Origin: Parapedobacter tibetensis
Lineage (GTDB): Bacteria > Bacteroidota > Bacteroidia > Sphingobacteriales > Sphingobacteriaceae
Assembly: GCF_024704835.1 (NCBI RefSeq)
Contig: NZ_JAMXBE010000001.1
Location: 248,001-312,000, forward strand
Direction: 5' to 3'
Length of the DNA stretch: 64,000 bases
This document shows, in pieces, positions 17,460-28,887 of the stretch. Under the pieces are notes generated by a model, which worked only from the letters and a program-made list of their open reading frames with translations, did not search any database and was not told where the DNA came from. The translations under genes were made by a program, and so were the position numbers. Each line of letters opens with the position of its first letter. Position 1 is the stretch's first letter.

Positions 17460-18572
17460 ATGCCATTAAGTAACAAAAGGAACAGTCGTGACGACAAATC
17501 CAAACAATCAGGAAAATCAACCTCTAGTTTTTCCAATACAGGTGGCCGTAAATTCCGTAGCCGAAATACTCAAGACAACGACAAAAGTCCTTCAGACAGA
17601 AAACCAAGTGATTCAGGAAGGAACCGTTCTGATTCAAACAGACCATCTAATACTGATTCGGGGAGAAACCGTTCTGATTCAGACCGGTCATCCAACAGGG
17701 ACCAAGAAAGACCGTACGGAAAGGGCGGGCAAAAGCGACCATATAGCGGCGATAAACGTCCATTCAGCAACAAATCACCTTACGACCCTTCGAAGAAACG
17801 CCGTGAACGGACCGATTCTTCATCAAAACCATTTCAACGGGATCCCGAGGATGACGGATTGATAAGGCTTAACCGATATATTTCCAATGCTGGCATCTGC
17901 TCAAGGCGCAAGGCCGATGAATTGATTGAAGCAGGTGTCATTACTGTAAATGGGAATGTCATCACCGAACTGGGCGTCAAAGTAGACCCCATGAAAGACG
18001 AAGTCCGGTATAACGGAGAGCGCCTGAAACGCGAAAAAATGATCTATGTGCTTTTAAATAAACCAAAAGACTATATCACCACAACAGACGATCCCCAGGA
18101 AAGACGTACAGTGATGCATTTGGTGGCCAAGGCAACCAGAGAACGGATATATCCTGTTGGCAGGCTTGACCGCAACACCACCGGGCTCCTCTTGTTGACC
18201 AATGATGGCAACCTTGCCGAAAAGCTTTCGCATCCACGCAATAATATCAGCAAGATTTACAATGTAGAGCTAGATAAGAACCTCGCACAGGGCGACTTTA
18301 ATAAAATCGCTTTTGGAATTGAACTCGAGGATGGACTTGTGAAACCTGATGTCATAAGCTATGTCCAAGGGGGAAGCAAACGTGAAGTCGGCATTCAGAT
18401 CCATAGCGGGAAAAACCGTATCGTAAGACGTATTTTTGAGCACTTGGGTTATAACGTGATTAAATTGGATAGGGTAGTCTATGCCAACCTCACAAAAAAA
18501 GATCTTCCTCGTGGAAGATGGCGCTATCTGGAGGAAAAGGAAATTATCCAACTCAAGCATTTTATTAAATAA
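17460..18572 (+). CDS. rRNA pseudouridine synthase, RluB/RsuA family, with disordered basic N-terminus
   Basis: 370 residues. The first 135 are a low-complexity Arg/Ser/Asp/Asn-rich tail that includes a 15-residue unit repeated twice. An S4 RNA-binding domain follows (RLNRYISNAGICSRRKADELIEAG), then the catalytic domain with GRLDRNTTGLLLLTNDG, which holds the catalytic aspartate, and the HSGKNRIVRRIFEHLGY motif. It isomerises uridines in rRNA, probably 23S by similarity to RluB, but the site cannot be told. Such tails are frequent in Bacteroidota RluB-type proteins and probably bind rRNA non-specifically. Core length is normal. Confidence 0.9.
   Translation: MPLSNKRNSRDDKSKQSGKSTSSFSNTGGRKFRSRNTQDNDKSPSDRKPSDSGRNRSDSNRPSNTDSGRNRSDSDRSSNRDQERPYGKGGQKRPYSGDKRPFSNKSPYDPSKKRRERTDSSSKPFQRDPEDDGLIRLNRYISNAGICSRRKADELIEAGVITVNGNVITELGVKVDPMKDEVRYNGERLKREKMIYVLLNKPKDYITTTDDPQERRTVMHLVAKATRERIYPVGRLDRNTTGLLLLTNDGNLAEKLSHPRNNISKIYNVELDKNLAQGDFNKIAFGIELEDGLVKPDVISYVQGGSKREVGIQIHSGKNRIVRRIFEHLGYNVIKLDRVVYANLTKKDLPRGRWRYLEEKEIIQLKHFIK
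17610..17699 (+). repeat. Two-copy 45-bp in-frame tandem repeat in the pseudouridine synthase tail
   Basis: The unit encoding DSGRNRSDSNRPSNT recurs as DSGRNRSDSDRSSNR exactly 45 bases later. The DNA copies have diverged mainly at silent positions, so the duplication is not recent. Confidence 0.7.
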
Positions 18573-18580
18573 ATAAACCC

Positions 18581-18600
18581 TAGAGGTTTTTGAAACCTTT
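18581..18600. repeat. Short inverted repeat after the pseudouridine synthase gene
   Basis: AGGTTT (18584-18589) and AAACCT (18593-18598) form a small hairpin in a T-rich context between the pseudouridine synthase and MazG-like genes. It may be a weak terminator or a member of a dispersed hairpin family. Confidence 0.4.
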
Positions 18601-18635
18601 GAAGTTTTGTACTATTTTAGCCAAATTTTTTGATT

Positions 18636-19103
18636 ATGACCGATCCGAAAACTTTGACGGCCGTTGCCGAGTTTCATAAAACATTTAAACATCCCATTCT
18701 GCAAACTCCAACCATACCTGATGAGAAACGCTGCCAGCTACGCGTATCGCTTATTGGCGAAGAACTTAAAGAGCTTGAAGAAGCCATTTCCGACAAAAAT
18801 ATAACGGAAGTGGCTGACGCACTTTGCGACATACAGTACGTACTTTCTGGCGCCGTGCTGGAATTTGGATTGGCGGATAAGTTCAGCCAGTTATTTGATG
18901 AGGTGCAACGCTCCAATATGAGCAAAGCTTGCAATACCGTGCAGGAAGCTGAAGACACAGTAGCCCATTATCAGCAAAAAGGTGTGGAATGCTTTTATGA
19001 AGAAGCCGACGGACACTACCTCGTGTATCGTGCAGCAGACCGGAAAACACTCAAATCTGTGCACTATTCACCAGCAGACCTGAAAGGGATTTTAGAAGAT
19101 TAA
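18636..19103 (+). CDS. MazG-like nucleoside triphosphate pyrophosphohydrolase
   Basis: 155 residues, all-alpha. It has the MazG-type metal-binding pattern: EELKELEEA (ExxE) and, 20 residues on, EVADALCDIQYV (ExxD). The first residues up to LQTPTIPDE and a C-terminal extension of 50 residues (CFYEEADGHYLVYRAADRKTLKS) resemble the integron/phage-type NTP-PPase group. Such enzymes hydrolyse NTPs or dNTPs to monophosphates and clear damaged nucleotides; the substrate here is unknown. An in-frame TTG lies two codons earlier, but ATG 18636 is the better start. Convergent with the radical SAM gene 13 bases away. Confidence 0.82.
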   Translation: MTDPKTLTAVAEFHKTFKHPILQTPTIPDEKRCQLRVSLIGEELKELEEAISDKNITEVADALCDIQYVLSGAVLEFGLADKFSQLFDEVQRSNMSKACNTVQEAEDTVAHYQQKGVECFYEEADGHYLVYRAADRKTLKSVHYSPADLKGILED

Positions 19104-19116
19104 TCACGATTGAATC

Positions 19117-20064
19117 CTACGCTTGGTACTTGCTCCCTTGGTAGGCTCCCCTTCTCTCCAATTCCTTATCGATATAGGTCTGGATAGCTGATTTCCCCTT
19201 GCCCCAGATAGGCGCTATTAGCAATTCCTGATCGGCTAGTCCAAACAACCGTTGGATGACGATGTCGGGTCTAAGCAAGGGTATAAATTCGCATAAGAAA
19301 TCCGTATATTCCTCCAAGCTAAACACATGGAAAGGTTGCCGCTTATATTGGACACCCATAATGGATCCCTCAACGATATGAAGGTGGTGCAACTTCACAA
19401 ATTTGATTTGTGGGAATCGATTGATTTCATCCGCATAGCGTAACATCATCTCCTTCGTTTCCCAAGGGAAACCAAAGATGGTGTGTACACAAATATCCAA
19501 TGGGCTATCGCTCACCAGGCTTAGGGCTGCCCCCAGCTCCTCATGCGAGCAGCCTCTGTTTATCCGGCTAAGCGTATCGTTGTAAATGGATTCCATACCC
19601 ATCTCCAAATCCACATCATAACGATCGGTATAGCTTTCAAGCAAAGCCACCTTTTCAGAATCGATACAATCGGGCCTAGTGCCCACCGATAATCCAACCA
19701 CATTTTCCGGCGCTACATTCAACGCCTCATCATACATGGCCTTCAGGTAGTGGGTAGGGGCGTATGTATTGGTATTGGGCTGAAAATAAATCACGAATTT
19801 TTCGGCACCATAACCATTGATTGCGCGCTGGATACCCTCTTCCACCTGTTCGCGGATGGTGGGTAGTTTACGGGCTGAATCAGGCGTGAATGAATCTACA
19901 TTGCAATAGGAACATCCACCATACCCCTTACTCCCATCGCGGTTTGGGCAGGTAAAATTGCCATCTACAATGATCTTGAATACGCGCTTACCTTCATGTT
20001 TAGCACGCAAATAAGCGCCGTAATGATTGTAAGGCTTTTGTCCGATATCCAATAAGGTGCCCAT
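19117..20064 (-). CDS. TIGR01212-family radical SAM protein (YhcC-like)
   Basis: 315 residues. The cluster-binding cysteines lie in FTCPNRDGSKGYGGCSYC (CxxxxxxxxxCxxC type), and the family motifs VGLSVGTRPDCI, LEMGMESIYNDTLSRINRGCSHEE and ICVHTIFGFPWET follow. Homologous to E. coli YhcC, whose reaction is not defined; the C-terminal half contacts an unknown substrate. Monocistronic. Its -7 box lies only 8 bases upstream of the ATG, so the mRNA leader is nearly absent. Confidence 0.9.
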   Translation of the reverse strand: MGTLLDIGQKPYNHYGAYLRAKHEGKRVFKIIVDGNFTCPNRDGSKGYGGCSYCNVDSFTPDSARKLPTIREQVEEGIQRAINGYGAEKFVIYFQPNTNTYAPTHYLKAMYDEALNVAPENVVGLSVGTRPDCIDSEKVALLESYTDRYDVDLEMGMESIYNDTLSRINRGCSHEELGAALSLVSDSPLDICVHTIFGFPWETKEMMLRYADEINRFPQIKFVKLHHLHIVEGSIMGVQYKRQPFHVFSLEEYTDFLCEFIPLLRPDIVIQRLFGLADQELLIAPIWGKGKSAIQTYIDKELERRGAYQGSKYQA

Positions 20065-20072
20065 AATAGGTG

Positions 20073-20080
20073 CAAAGATA
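20073..20080 (-). promoter_or_regulatory. Candidate -7 box TATCTTTG for the radical SAM gene
   Basis: TAnnTTTG match immediately downstream of the rpoC terminator and 8 bases upstream of the ATG at 20064. The T-tract of the terminator lies where the promoter spacer would be. Confidence 0.55.
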
Positions 20081-20081
20081 C

Positions 20082-20119
20082 AACAAAAAAACCCGTCAGG
20101 CGTTATACCTGACGGGTTT
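20082..20119 (-). terminator. Intrinsic terminator of the rpoBC operon
   Basis: A perfect 12-bp stem, AAACCCGTCAGG paired with CCTGACGGGTTT, with a 7-base loop. On the minus strand it is followed by a T-run. It lies 22 bases after the rpoC stop. Confidence 0.9.
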
Positions 20120-20141
20120 AATCCTAATGACTGACAGCCAA

Positions 20142-23100
20142 CTAATCTTCTTCTTTGGAAGCCAATAGTTGGTCGTATTCTTCCTGGGAGCCAACAATGA
20201 TACGTTCGTAAGTGCGCAATCCCGTGCCAGATGGTATCAAGTGGCCTACGATTACGTTCTCTTTCAAACCTAACAAGTTATCACGCTTCCCAGCTATAGC
20301 GGCTTCGTTCAACACCTTGGTCGTTTCCTGGAAGGATGCAGCAGAGATGAACGATTTGGTACCTAAGGAAGCACGAGTGATCCCTTGGAGCAATGGGCTG
20401 GACGTAGCCGGTATGGCATCCCGAACTTCCACCAACTTCAAGTCGCGGCGTTTCAAGCTGGAATTCACATCCCTTAATTTACGCAGCGACACAATCTGTC
20501 CGGGTTTCAACTCGTTGGAATCTCCGGCCTCCACCACGACCTTCTTGTCGTAGATGGCGTCGTTTTCGATCACAAAGTCCCACCTATTCACTGCTTCTTT
20601 CTCCAAGAAACGGGTATCTCCCGGATCTTCGATTTCTACCTTCTGCATCATTTGGTGCACGATGGTTTCAAAGTGCTTATCATTGATTTTCACCCCTTGC
20701 AAACGGTAAACCTCCTGAATACCGTTGACCAAGTATTCCTGCACTGCCGATGGGCCTTTAATAGCCAGGATATCGGCAGGTGAAATGGAGCCATCAGACA
20801 ATGGCATACCGGCTTTGACGAAGTCATTGTCTTGGACAAGGATGTGTTTGGACAGCGGCACCAAGTATTTCTTGATCTGTCCATCGCGCGATTCAATCGA
20901 GATTTCCCGATTACCGCGTTTCACACCGCCTAAGGTTACCACACCGTCTATTTCGGTCACCACCGCTGGGTTGGATGGATTACGGGCTTCGAACAACTCA
21001 GTCACCCGAGGCAAGCCACCCGTTATATCGCGGGTTTTACCGGTAGAACGTGGTATTTTGGCAAGGATTACACCCTCTTTCACCTCAACCCCGTCGTTAA
21101 CGGAAACGTGTGCCCCTACTGGAATGTTGTAGGTACGGATAACCGCCCCTTTCTTATCAAGTATCTTGATAGCTGGGTTTTTCGTTTTATCACGTGTATC
21201 GATAATTACCTTTTCACGGTGCCCGGTTTGTTCATCGGATTCTTCACGGAAAGTTACACCTTCAATGATGGCTTCAAACTCTACCTTACCTGCAAATTCA
21301 GAAATGATGACAGCATTGTAAGGATCCCAAGAACAAATACGTTGTCCTTTTGTAACCTTATCTCCAGCTTTGACGTAGAGGAATGATCCGTAAGGGATGT
21401 TGGTGGTCATCACCACTTTGTTGGATTCTGTATCGACAATCCGGAACTCGCCCGAACGGCCAATAACCACTTCATCCGGTCCTTCCTCTCCTACATGGGG
21501 TACCGAGCGGATATTCTCCAGTTCAATAATACCATCAAATTTGGCTAGAATTTGAGATTCAGCAGCAATATTCGATGCCGTACCACCCACGTGGAATGTA
21601 CGTAGTGTAAGCTGCGTTCCCGGCTCACCGATGGACTGAGCGGCAATAACACCTACGGCCTCGCCGGCCTGTACACGCTTGCCCGTGGCCAAGTTGCGCC
21701 CGTAGCAAAGGGCGCAGACACCACGCCTGCTCTCACAGGTCAATACCGATCGGATTTCCAAACCTTCCACCGGAGAATTTTCAATCTTCGATGCAATTAC
21801 CTCATCGATATCCTGATCAGCGTTTACCAATAGCTCACCGGATATTGGGTCATATACATCGTGCAGGGATACCCTACCCAATATACGATCATATAGTGGC
21901 TCAATGACATCTTCATTATCCTTCAATGCCGTGGTATATACACCTCTCAATCCACCGCAGTCCTCATCCACCACAATCATATCTTGGGCCACGTCATGCA
22001 GACGTCTTGTGAGGTAACCCGCGTCGGCCGTTTTCAAGGCCGTATCCGCAAGTCCCTTACGTGCACCGTGTGTAGAAATAAAGTATTCCAATACAGACAG
22101 TCCTTCCTTGAAGTTCGAAAGGATAGGGTTTTCGATGATTTCACCTCCTGAAGAACCCGATTTCTGTGGTTTGGCCATCAATCCACGCATGCCGCAAAGC
22201 TGGCGAATCTGCTCCTTTGAGCCCCGTGCCCCAGAATCGAGCATCATGTACACAGAATTGAAACCTTGGTTGTCGGTAGACAGGATTTCCATCACATTTG
22301 CCGTCAACCTATTGTTGATACGTGTCCAGATATCGATGATTTGGTTGTAGCGCTCGTTGTTGGTAATGAAGCCCATATTATAGTTGTTCTTCACTTCTTC
22401 CACCTCCTTGGTGGCCAATTCGATCAAATCTATTTTGGCATCCGGGATATTCAAATCCTGCAGGTTGAAAGACAATCCTCCTCTAAACGCCATCAGGAAG
22501 CCTAATTCCTTAATATCGTCAAGGAACTTGGCTCCTTGCGCCATTCCGGATATTTTCACCACCAGGCCAATGGTATCCCGCAAAGATTTCTTGGTCAATA
22601 ACTCATTGACGTATCCGATTTCCTCGGGAACCACTTGGTTGAACAATACGCGTCCCACCGTCGTTTCGATGATGCGTTCCTCGAACTTACCTTCCTTGTC
22701 TTTTACGGTAGCTCTCACGTTGATAAAAGCATGAAGGTCTATGCGTTTCTCATTATAGGCAATGATCACTTCTTCGGCAGAGTAGAATGTCATGTCTTCT
22801 CCTTTCATCACTCGATTCTCATCCGTCTTGCGACCTTTGGTCATGTAATAAAGACCCAATACCATGTCTTGCGAAGGTACGGTAATAGGCGTACCATTTG
22901 CAGGGTTAAGGATATTGTGCGATGCAAGCATAAGGATTTGGGCTTCCAATATGGCTGCATTACCCAAAGGAAGATGCACGGCCATTTGGTCACCGTCAAA
23001 GTCAGCGTTGAAAGCCGTACACACCAGCGGATGTAGTTGAATGGCTTTACCTTCCACCAATATCGGTTGGAAAGCCTGAATACCCAAGCGGTGTAATGTA

Positions 23101-24422
23101 GGCGCACGATTGAGCAGTACGGGGTGTCCTTTCAAAACATTTTCGAGAATATCCCATACTACAGGATCCTTGCGGTCCACGATTTTTTTCGCAGACTTCA
23201 CGGTTTTCACGATCCCCCGTTCAATCATCTTGCGGATAATAAACGGCTTATATAATTCAGCGGCCATATCTTTCGGTAAGCCACATTCATGCATTTTCAG
23301 GTTTGGTCCAACCACGATGACCGAACGCGCGGAATAATCCACACGTTTACCCAGCAAGTTTTGGCGGAAACGACCTTGCTTGCCTTTCAGAATATCCGAA
23401 AGTGATTTCAACGCACGATTACCTTCCGTCTTCACGGCGTTCACCTTGCGCGAGTTGTCAAACAAAGAATCTACAGCTTCCTGCAACATTCGTTTTTCAT
23501 TCCGCAGAATTACTTCCGGCGCCTTAATTTCCATCAGGCGTTTCAAGCGGTTATTACGGATAATCACACGGCGGTACAAATCATTCAAATCCGAAGTAGC
23601 AAAACGTCCCCCTTCCAAAGGCACCAACGGGCGCAGTTCGGGTGGGATGATGGGCACAATCTTTACAATCATCCATTCAGGCCGGTTTTCTATCCGGTCT
23701 CTGGAACCGCGGAATGCTTCAACAACCTGTAGGCGCTTCAACGCTTCATTTTTACGTTGCTGCGACGTTTCATTGGCTGCCTGGTGGCGCAAATTGTAGG
23801 AGAGTTGGTCCAAATCAAGCCTTCTCAACAGCTCCTCCAATGCTTCGGCGCCCATTTTGGCGATGAATTTTTGTGGATCTGTGTCGTCAAGGAATTGATT
23901 TTCCTTCGGCAATGTATCTAAAATATCAAGGTATTCTTCCTCGGTAAGGAAATCCATATACTGGATACCATCCTCTTCCTTCACACCTGCCTGGATCACT
24001 GCATAACGCTCATAGTAGATGATCATATCGAGTTTTTTGGTGGGCAAGCCCAACAAATAACCAATTTTATTCGGCAACGAACGGAAGTACCAGATATGCG
24101 CTACGGGTACCACCAAACTGATGTGTCCCATGCGTTCACGGCGTACCTTCTTTTCGGTTACCTCCACCCCACAGCGGTCACAGACGATACCTTTATAACG
24201 GATACGCTTGTATTTACCACAGTGGCATTCGTAATCCTTTACCGGACCAAAGATACGTTCGCAAAACAAACCATCGCGCTCGGGCTTATACGTCCGGTAA
24301 TTGATGGTTTCAGGTTTCACTACTTCACCACTCGAACGCTCCAAAATCGTTTCTGGAGACGCCAAACTAATGGTAATGGAAGTGAAGTTGCTCTTTATTT
24401 TATTATCTTTCTTGTAAGACAT
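20142..24422 (-). CDS. rpoC: DNA-directed RNA polymerase subunit beta'
   Basis: 1426 residues, the usual size in Bacteroidota. The N-terminal zinc-binding [20 protein letters not shown] is intact, the catalytic Mg-binding loop [12 protein letters not shown] is present, and the second zinc site ([15 protein letters not shown]) and trigger-loop region ([25 protein letters not shown]) are conserved. With RpoB it forms the active centre of transcription. It follows rpoB after 30 bases and ends at a strong terminator. The C-terminal SKEED tail is acidic. Confidence 0.98.
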   Translation of the reverse strand: MSYKKDNKIKSNFTSITISLASPETILERSSGEVVKPETINYRTYKPERDGLFCERIFGPVKDYECHCGKYKRIRYKGIVCDRCGVEVTEKKVRRERMGHISLVVPVAHIWYFRSLPNKIGYLLGLPTKKLDMIIYYERYAVIQAGVKEEDGIQYMDFLTEEEYLDILDTLPKENQFLDDTDPQKFIAKMGAEALEELLRRLDLDQLSYNLRHQAANETSQQRKNEALKRLQVVEAFRGSRDRIENRPEWMIVKIVPIIPPELRPLVPLEGGRFATSDLNDLYRRVIIRNNRLKRLMEIKAPEVILRNEKRMLQEAVDSLFDNSRKVNAVKTEGNRALKSLSDILKGKQGRFRQNLLGKRVDYSARSVIVVGPNLKMHECGLPKDMAAELYKPFIIRKMIERGIVKTVKSAKKIVDRKDPVVWDILENVLKGHPVLLNRAPTLHRLGIQAFQPILVEGKAIQLHPLVCTAFNADFDGDQMAVHLPLGNAAILEAQILMLASHNILNPANGTPITVPSQDMVLGLYYMTKGRKTDENRVMKGEDMTFYSAEEVIIAYNEKRIDLHAFINVRATVKDKEGKFEERIIETTVGRVLFNQVVPEEIGYVNELLTKKSLRDTIGLVVKISGMAQGAKFLDDIKELGFLMAFRGGLSFNLQDLNIPDAKIDLIELATKEVEEVKNNYNMGFITNNERYNQIIDIWTRINNRLTANVMEILSTDNQGFNSVYMMLDSGARGSKEQIRQLCGMRGLMAKPQKSGSSGGEIIENPILSNFKEGLSVLEYFISTHGARKGLADTALKTADAGYLTRRLHDVAQDMIVVDEDCGGLRGVYTTALKDNEDVIEPLYDRILGRVSLHDVYDPISGELLVNADQDIDEVIASKIENSPVEGLEIRSVLTCESRRGVCALCYGRNLATGKRVQAGEAVGVIAAQSIGEPGTQLTLRTFHVGGTASNIAAESQILAKFDGIIELENIRSVPHVGEEGPDEVVIGRSGEFRIVDTESNKVVMTTNIPYGSFLYVKAGDKVTKGQRICSWDPYNAVIISEFAGKVEFEAIIEGVTFREESDEQTGHREKVIIDTRDKTKNPAIKILDKKGAVIRTYNIPVGAHVSVNDGVEVKEGVILAKIPRSTGKTRDITGGLPRVTELFEARNPSNPAVVTEIDGVVTLGGVKRGNREISIESRDGQIKKYLVPLSKHILVQDNDFVKAGMPLSDGSISPADILAIKGPSAVQEYLVNGIQEVYRLQGVKINDKHFETIVHQMMQKVEIEDPGDTRFLEKEAVNRWDFVIENDAIYDKKVVVEAGDSNELKPGQIVSLRKLRDVNSSLKRRDLKLVEVRDAIPATSSPLLQGITRASLGTKSFISAASFQETTKVLNEAAIAGKRDNLLGLKENVIVGHLIPSGTGLRTYERIIVGSQEEYDQLLASKEED

Positions 24423-24452
24423 ACTTTTCTTAAATTAAAGCTCAAAGCTTGA

Positions 24453-27400
24453 TTAATCCAACGTGATATCCAACCCTAATCCACGCAACTCATGTACCAA
24501 TACATTGAATGATTCAGGTACAGACGGTGTCGGCAAGTTATTACCTTTGACGATGGATTCATATGTTTTGGCTCTACCCACCACGTCGTCAGACTTGACC
24601 GTGAGGATTTCCTGAAGGATGTTCGACGCACCGAAAGCTTCCAATGCCCAAACCTCCATCTCACCAAAACGCTGTCCACCGAACTGTGCCTTACCGCCAA
24701 GGGGTTGCTGGGTAATGAGTGAATAGGGACCAATGGAACGCGCATGCATCTTATCATCCACCATGTGTCCGAGTTTCAGCATGTAGATCACACCCACCGT
24801 TGTTGGTTGGTCGAAACGCTCACCCGTCAACCCGTTATACAGGTACGTACGTCCAGAAGCAGGAAGTTCGGCTTTTTCAACCCATCCTTCCACCTCCTCA
24901 GTGGATGCACCGTCAAAAATTGGCGTCGCAAACTTGACACCCAATTTCTGCCCAGCCCAACCCAGCACGGTCTCGTAGATCTGCCCAAGGTTCATCCGCG
25001 AAGGTACGCCCAATGGGTTCAACACAATATCTACCGGTGTACCATCCTCAAGGAAAGGCATATCTTCGTCACGTACAATACGTGCTACAATACCTTTATT
25101 CCCGTGACGGCCGGCCATTTTGTCTCCTACTTTGAGTTTTCGCTTCTTGGCAATAAACACCTTGGCCATTTGTACGATGCCTGAAGGTAGTTCGTCTCCT
25201 ACGCTGATGGCAAATTTATCCCGTTTGTATGCGCCAAGTTCTTCGTTCAACTTGATGTTGTAGAAATGGAGCGTTTGTTTAATCAATTCATTTTTGTCCT
25301 CGTCGGTGGTCCATCCAGCAGGATTGATATTCACGTAATCCAGATCCATAAGGATTTTCTGGGTGAATTTGGCTCCCTTAGCCAGCAGAAGCTCCTTGTA
25401 CACGTTGTACACACCTTGTGAGGTTTTACCATTGACAATGACAAACAATTTGTCCACCAATCTATCTTTCAATGCCTTCAAGGCTTTTACGTGTTGAGTA
25501 TCCAGCTGATCGAGTGCTTTTTTCTCTTCTTCCTTGCCTACTTTTTTGGCCCGCGAGAACAATTTGGTATCGATGACTACCCCATGGATAGATGGCGGGG
25601 TCTTCAAGGAAGCATCCTTTACATCCCCTGCCTTATCACCAAAGATGGCACGCAGCAACTTCTCCTCAGGAGAAGGATCAGACTCACCTTTAGGCGTAAT
25701 CTTACCGATCAGGATGTCTCCTTCACGTACTTCTGCACCAATACGGATGATACCGTTTTCATCCAAGTCTTTCGTTGCTTCTTCGGATACGTTAGGGATA
25801 TCGGCAGTTAGCTCCTCTTCCCCACGTTTAGTATCACGCACCTCCAGCTCAAATTCCTCGATGTGCAACGAAGTGAAGATATCTTGGCTCACCACACGTT
25901 CCGAAATCACAATCGCATCCTCGAAATTGAACCCTTGCCAAGGCATGAAAGCCACTTTAAGGTTACGTCCAAGTGCCAATTCCCCGTTTTGGGTAGCATA
26001 GCCCTCGCACAATACCTGGCCCTTTTCTACCTTTTGCCCAGTTTTCACGATGGGTTTAAGGTTGATACAGGTGCTTTGGTTCGTCTTCGCGAATTTGATG
26101 AGCCTATAGGTTCTTACATCGTTATCAAACGACACGAGTCTTTCATCCTCATTACGTTCGTAACGGATTTTGATTTCCTCTGCATCTACATATTCCACCA
26201 CTCCATTAGCCTCCGCATTGATCAATGTACGCGAATCACGTGCCACACGTCCTTCCAAACCTGTGCCAACCACAGGGGCCTCAGGCCGCAATAGGGGCAC
26301 CGCCTGGCGCTGCATGTTTGATCCCATGAGGGCACGGTTTGCATCGTCATGCTCGAGGAAAGGAATCAGCGAGGCTGCGATGGAAGTAATCTGGTTAGGT
26401 GCTATGTCCATCAAATCCAATTTCTCAGGTTCGATAACAGGGAAATCCCCTTCATACCTCGCTTTTACTTTCGGCGTAATGAAATTACCTTTATCATCGT
26501 ACTCGGCGTTGGCTTGGGCAATGGTTTTGCCGTCTTCATCCTCAGCTGAGAGGTAAATCACAGGCTCTTCAACGACTACCCTTCCTTTGTCAACCTTACG
26601 GTAAGGGGTCTCGATAAACCCTAAGTTATTGATTTTCGCATGTACACAAAGTGATGAAATCAATCCGATATTGGGTCCTTCCGGTGTTTCGATCGTACAA
26701 AGCCGACCATAATGCGTATAGTGCACGTCACGAACCTCGAAACCTGCACGTTCACGTGATAAACCACCGGGTCCCAATGCTGAAAGGCGACGCTTGTGCG
26801 TAATCTCCGCCAATGGGTTGGTTTGATCCATGAATTGCGACAGCTGATTCGTTCCGAAGAACGAATTGATCACGGACGACAAGGTCCGTGCATTAATCAG
26901 GTCGGTAGGCGTAAACACCTCGTTATCGCGGATGTTCATCCGTTCACGGATGGTACGTGCCATACGAGATAATCCCACACCAAATTGCGAGTACAATTGC
27001 TCACCCACCGTACGTACACGACGGTTGGACAGGTGGTCGATATCATCGACCTCAGCCTTGGAGTTGATCAAATTAATCAGGTACTTCACGATGGCGATGA
27101 TATCCTCACGGGTCAATACCTTAGTCTCATCAGGCGTACCCAATTGCAATTTACGGTTGATCCGATACCTACCCACATCTCCGAGATCGTATCGTTTGTC
27201 CGAGAAGAACAACCGCTCTATAATACCACGGGCAGTTTCCTCATCAGGTGGTTCTGCATTACGCAATTGCCTGTAGATATGTTCCACAGCTTCCTTCTCC
27301 GAGTTGGAGGTATCTTTTTGCAAGGTATTGTAGATGATGGAGTAATCGGCATTGTTAGACGCATCTTCCTTGGTCAGGATGATGGACTTAACCCCAGCAT

Positions 27401-28262
27401 CAATGATCAAATCAACATGATCTTCTTCCAGCACGGTTTCGCGCTCCAATACCACCTCATTCCGGTCGATAGACACTACCTCACCGGTATCTTCATCCAC
27501 GAAGTCTTCAATCCATTTCTTCAACACCCTTGCGGCCAGTTTACGGCCCACATATTTCTTGAGCCCGGATTTGCTCACTTTCACTTCATCAGCCAGTTCA
27601 AACAGCTCCAGAATATCCTTGTCGGAATCGTAGCCGATGGCCCTTAAAAGTGTGGTTACCGGGAATTTTTTCTTACGGTCAATATAGGCGTACATCACGT
27701 TATTCACGTCCGTGGCGAATTCAATCCACGAACCCTTGAATGGGATGACCCGCGCTGAATACAGCTTTGTGCCGTTGGTGTGACGGCTTTGGCCGAAAAA
27801 CACACCTGGTGAGCGGTGCAATTGAGATACGATGACGCGTTCGGCGCCATTGATCACAAATGTCCCTTTCGGTGTCATGTAGGGGATTGTTCCTAAATAG
27901 ACATCCTGTACGATGGTCTCAAAATCCTCATGTTCCTCATCATTGCAAGACAGGCGAAGTTTTGCTTTGAGTGGGACACTATAGGTCAGTCCACGTTCGA
28001 TACACTCCTGGATACCATAACGAGGCGGATCGATGAAATAATCCAAAAACTCAAGCACGAAAATGTTCCTTGAATCAGAAATGGGGAAGTTTTCTGAAAA
28101 TACCTTGAACAGCCCTTCCTGGTGGCGGTTGTCCGAAGTTGTTTCTAGCTGAAAAAACTCCTTGAAAGATTGCAATTGCACATCCAGAAAATCAGGGTAA
28201 TCAAGTACCTTTTTACTGCTTGCAAAATTCACTCTTTCGTTTTGAATACTTTTGTTTGCCAA
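24453..28262 (-). CDS. rpoB: DNA-directed RNA polymerase subunit beta
   Basis: 1269 residues. The rifampicin-binding cluster near residue 470 reads [20 protein letters not shown] followed by LSALGPGG, with the Asp, His and Ser positions where resistance mutations arise all wild type. The C-terminal [17 protein letters not shown] segment is typical of beta subunits. It lies 175 bases downstream of rplL, separated by a strong hairpin that may adjust polymerase relative to ribosomal protein output. Long open frames on the opposite strand are codon-bias shadows. Confidence 0.98.
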   Translation of the reverse strand: MANKSIQNERVNFASSKKVLDYPDFLDVQLQSFKEFFQLETTSDNRHQEGLFKVFSENFPISDSRNIFVLEFLDYFIDPPRYGIQECIERGLTYSVPLKAKLRLSCNDEEHEDFETIVQDVYLGTIPYMTPKGTFVINGAERVIVSQLHRSPGVFFGQSRHTNGTKLYSARVIPFKGSWIEFATDVNNVMYAYIDRKKKFPVTTLLRAIGYDSDKDILELFELADEVKVSKSGLKKYVGRKLAARVLKKWIEDFVDEDTGEVVSIDRNEVVLERETVLEEDHVDLIIDAGVKSIILTKEDASNNADYSIIYNTLQKDTSNSEKEAVEHIYRQLRNAEPPDEETARGIIERLFFSDKRYDLGDVGRYRINRKLQLGTPDETKVLTREDIIAIVKYLINLINSKAEVDDIDHLSNRRVRTVGEQLYSQFGVGLSRMARTIRERMNIRDNEVFTPTDLINARTLSSVINSFFGTNQLSQFMDQTNPLAEITHKRRLSALGPGGLSRERAGFEVRDVHYTHYGRLCTIETPEGPNIGLISSLCVHAKINNLGFIETPYRKVDKGRVVVEEPVIYLSAEDEDGKTIAQANAEYDDKGNFITPKVKARYEGDFPVIEPEKLDLMDIAPNQITSIAASLIPFLEHDDANRALMGSNMQRQAVPLLRPEAPVVGTGLEGRVARDSRTLINAEANGVVEYVDAEEIKIRYERNEDERLVSFDNDVRTYRLIKFAKTNQSTCINLKPIVKTGQKVEKGQVLCEGYATQNGELALGRNLKVAFMPWQGFNFEDAIVISERVVSQDIFTSLHIEEFELEVRDTKRGEEELTADIPNVSEEATKDLDENGIIRIGAEVREGDILIGKITPKGESDPSPEEKLLRAIFGDKAGDVKDASLKTPPSIHGVVIDTKLFSRAKKVGKEEEKKALDQLDTQHVKALKALKDRLVDKLFVIVNGKTSQGVYNVYKELLLAKGAKFTQKILMDLDYVNINPAGWTTDEDKNELIKQTLHFYNIKLNEELGAYKRDKFAISVGDELPSGIVQMAKVFIAKKRKLKVGDKMAGRHGNKGIVARIVRDEDMPFLEDGTPVDIVLNPLGVPSRMNLGQIYETVLGWAGQKLGVKFATPIFDGASTEEVEGWVEKAELPASGRTYLYNGLTGERFDQPTTVGVIYMLKLGHMVDDKMHARSIGPYSLITQQPLGGKAQFGGQRFGEMEVWALEAFGASNILQEILTVKSDDVVGRAKTYESIVKGNNLPTPSVPESFNVLVHELRGLGLDITLD

Positions 28263-28276
28263 GGGAATAAGAATTT

Positions 28277-28290
28277 AGTTTAATTAAACT
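28277..28290. repeat. Perfect 14-bp palindrome in the rpoB leader
   Basis: AGTTTAATTAAACT equals its own reverse complement and lies 15 bases upstream of rpoB. It could be an RNA hairpin near the ribosome binding region or a protein site. Confidence 0.4.
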
Positions 28291-28378
28291 GTGCATATGG
28301 TGCTGTTTTTACCGTGTACCGGCGTCCATGTACAGCAGAGACATGACTGGAAGAAGAGGAGAAGTCATAAACAGGAAT

Positions 28379-28406
28379 AGACTCTGACGAAATCACGTCA
28401 GAGTCT
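28379..28406 (-). terminator. Strong hairpin between rplL and rpoB (attenuator or processing site)
   Basis: AGACTCTGACG and CGTCAGAGTCT form a perfect 11-bp stem with a 6-base loop. No T-tract follows on the minus strand, so complete termination is unlikely. The position matches the E. coli rplL-rpoB attenuator/RNase III region. Confidence 0.65.
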
Positions 28407-28436
28407 AACCCATTTAGGTACGTTGTATGAGCTGAA

Positions 28437-28814
28437 TTAGTTGATCTCAACAACAGCTCCCGCTTCTTCAAGTTGCTTTTTCAAAGCTTCGGCTTCGTCT
28501 TTAGCAACACCTGTTTTGATTTCTTTAGGTGCACCGTCAACCAAGTCTTTTGCTTCTTTCAGGCCAAGGCCTGTCAAATCTTTAACAAGCTTAACAACAG
28601 CCAATTTCTGGCCACCGGCTTCTTTCAAGATTACGTCAAAGGAAGTTTTTTCCTCAGCAGCAGGGGCATCAGCACCCGCGGCCGGACCGGCAACTGCAAC
28701 TGCGGCTGCTGCTGGCTCAATACCATATTCATCCTTCAAGATTTGAGCTAACTCGTTAACTTCTTTTACTGTCAAGTTTACCAACTGCTCAGCAAACGCT
28801 TTTAAATCTGCCAT
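28437..28814 (-). CDS. rplL: 50S ribosomal protein L7/L12
   Basis: 125 residues. The N-terminal helical dimerisation domain ([22 protein letters not shown]) is followed by an Ala/Gly/Pro hinge and the C-terminal domain ([25 protein letters not shown], then [15 protein letters not shown]). It forms the ribosomal stalk with L10 and recruits translation factors. It follows rplJ after 73 bases, as is nearly universal. High Ala content is normal. Confidence 0.98.
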   Translation of the reverse strand: MADLKAFAEQLVNLTVKEVNELAQILKDEYGIEPAAAAVAVAGPAAGADAPAAEEKTSFDVILKEAGGQKLAVVKLVKDLTGLGLKEAKDLVDGAPKEIKTGVAKDEAEALKKQLEEAGAVVEIN

Positions 28815-28887
28815 TTTATTTTAAATTTTTGAATTTACTTTTGAAAATTATTAATAATCCTACGGACATTGTAATTTGGGTCTCCGT

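Noticed and set aside
26985-27647. 220-residue open frame opposite rpoB
   Set aside because: Lies wholly antisense to a highly conserved gene, no recognisable domain, explained by codon bias of rpoB.
24453-28262. Rifampicin-resistance mutation in rpoB
   Set aside because: The Asp, His and Ser positions of the rifampicin cluster are all wild type.
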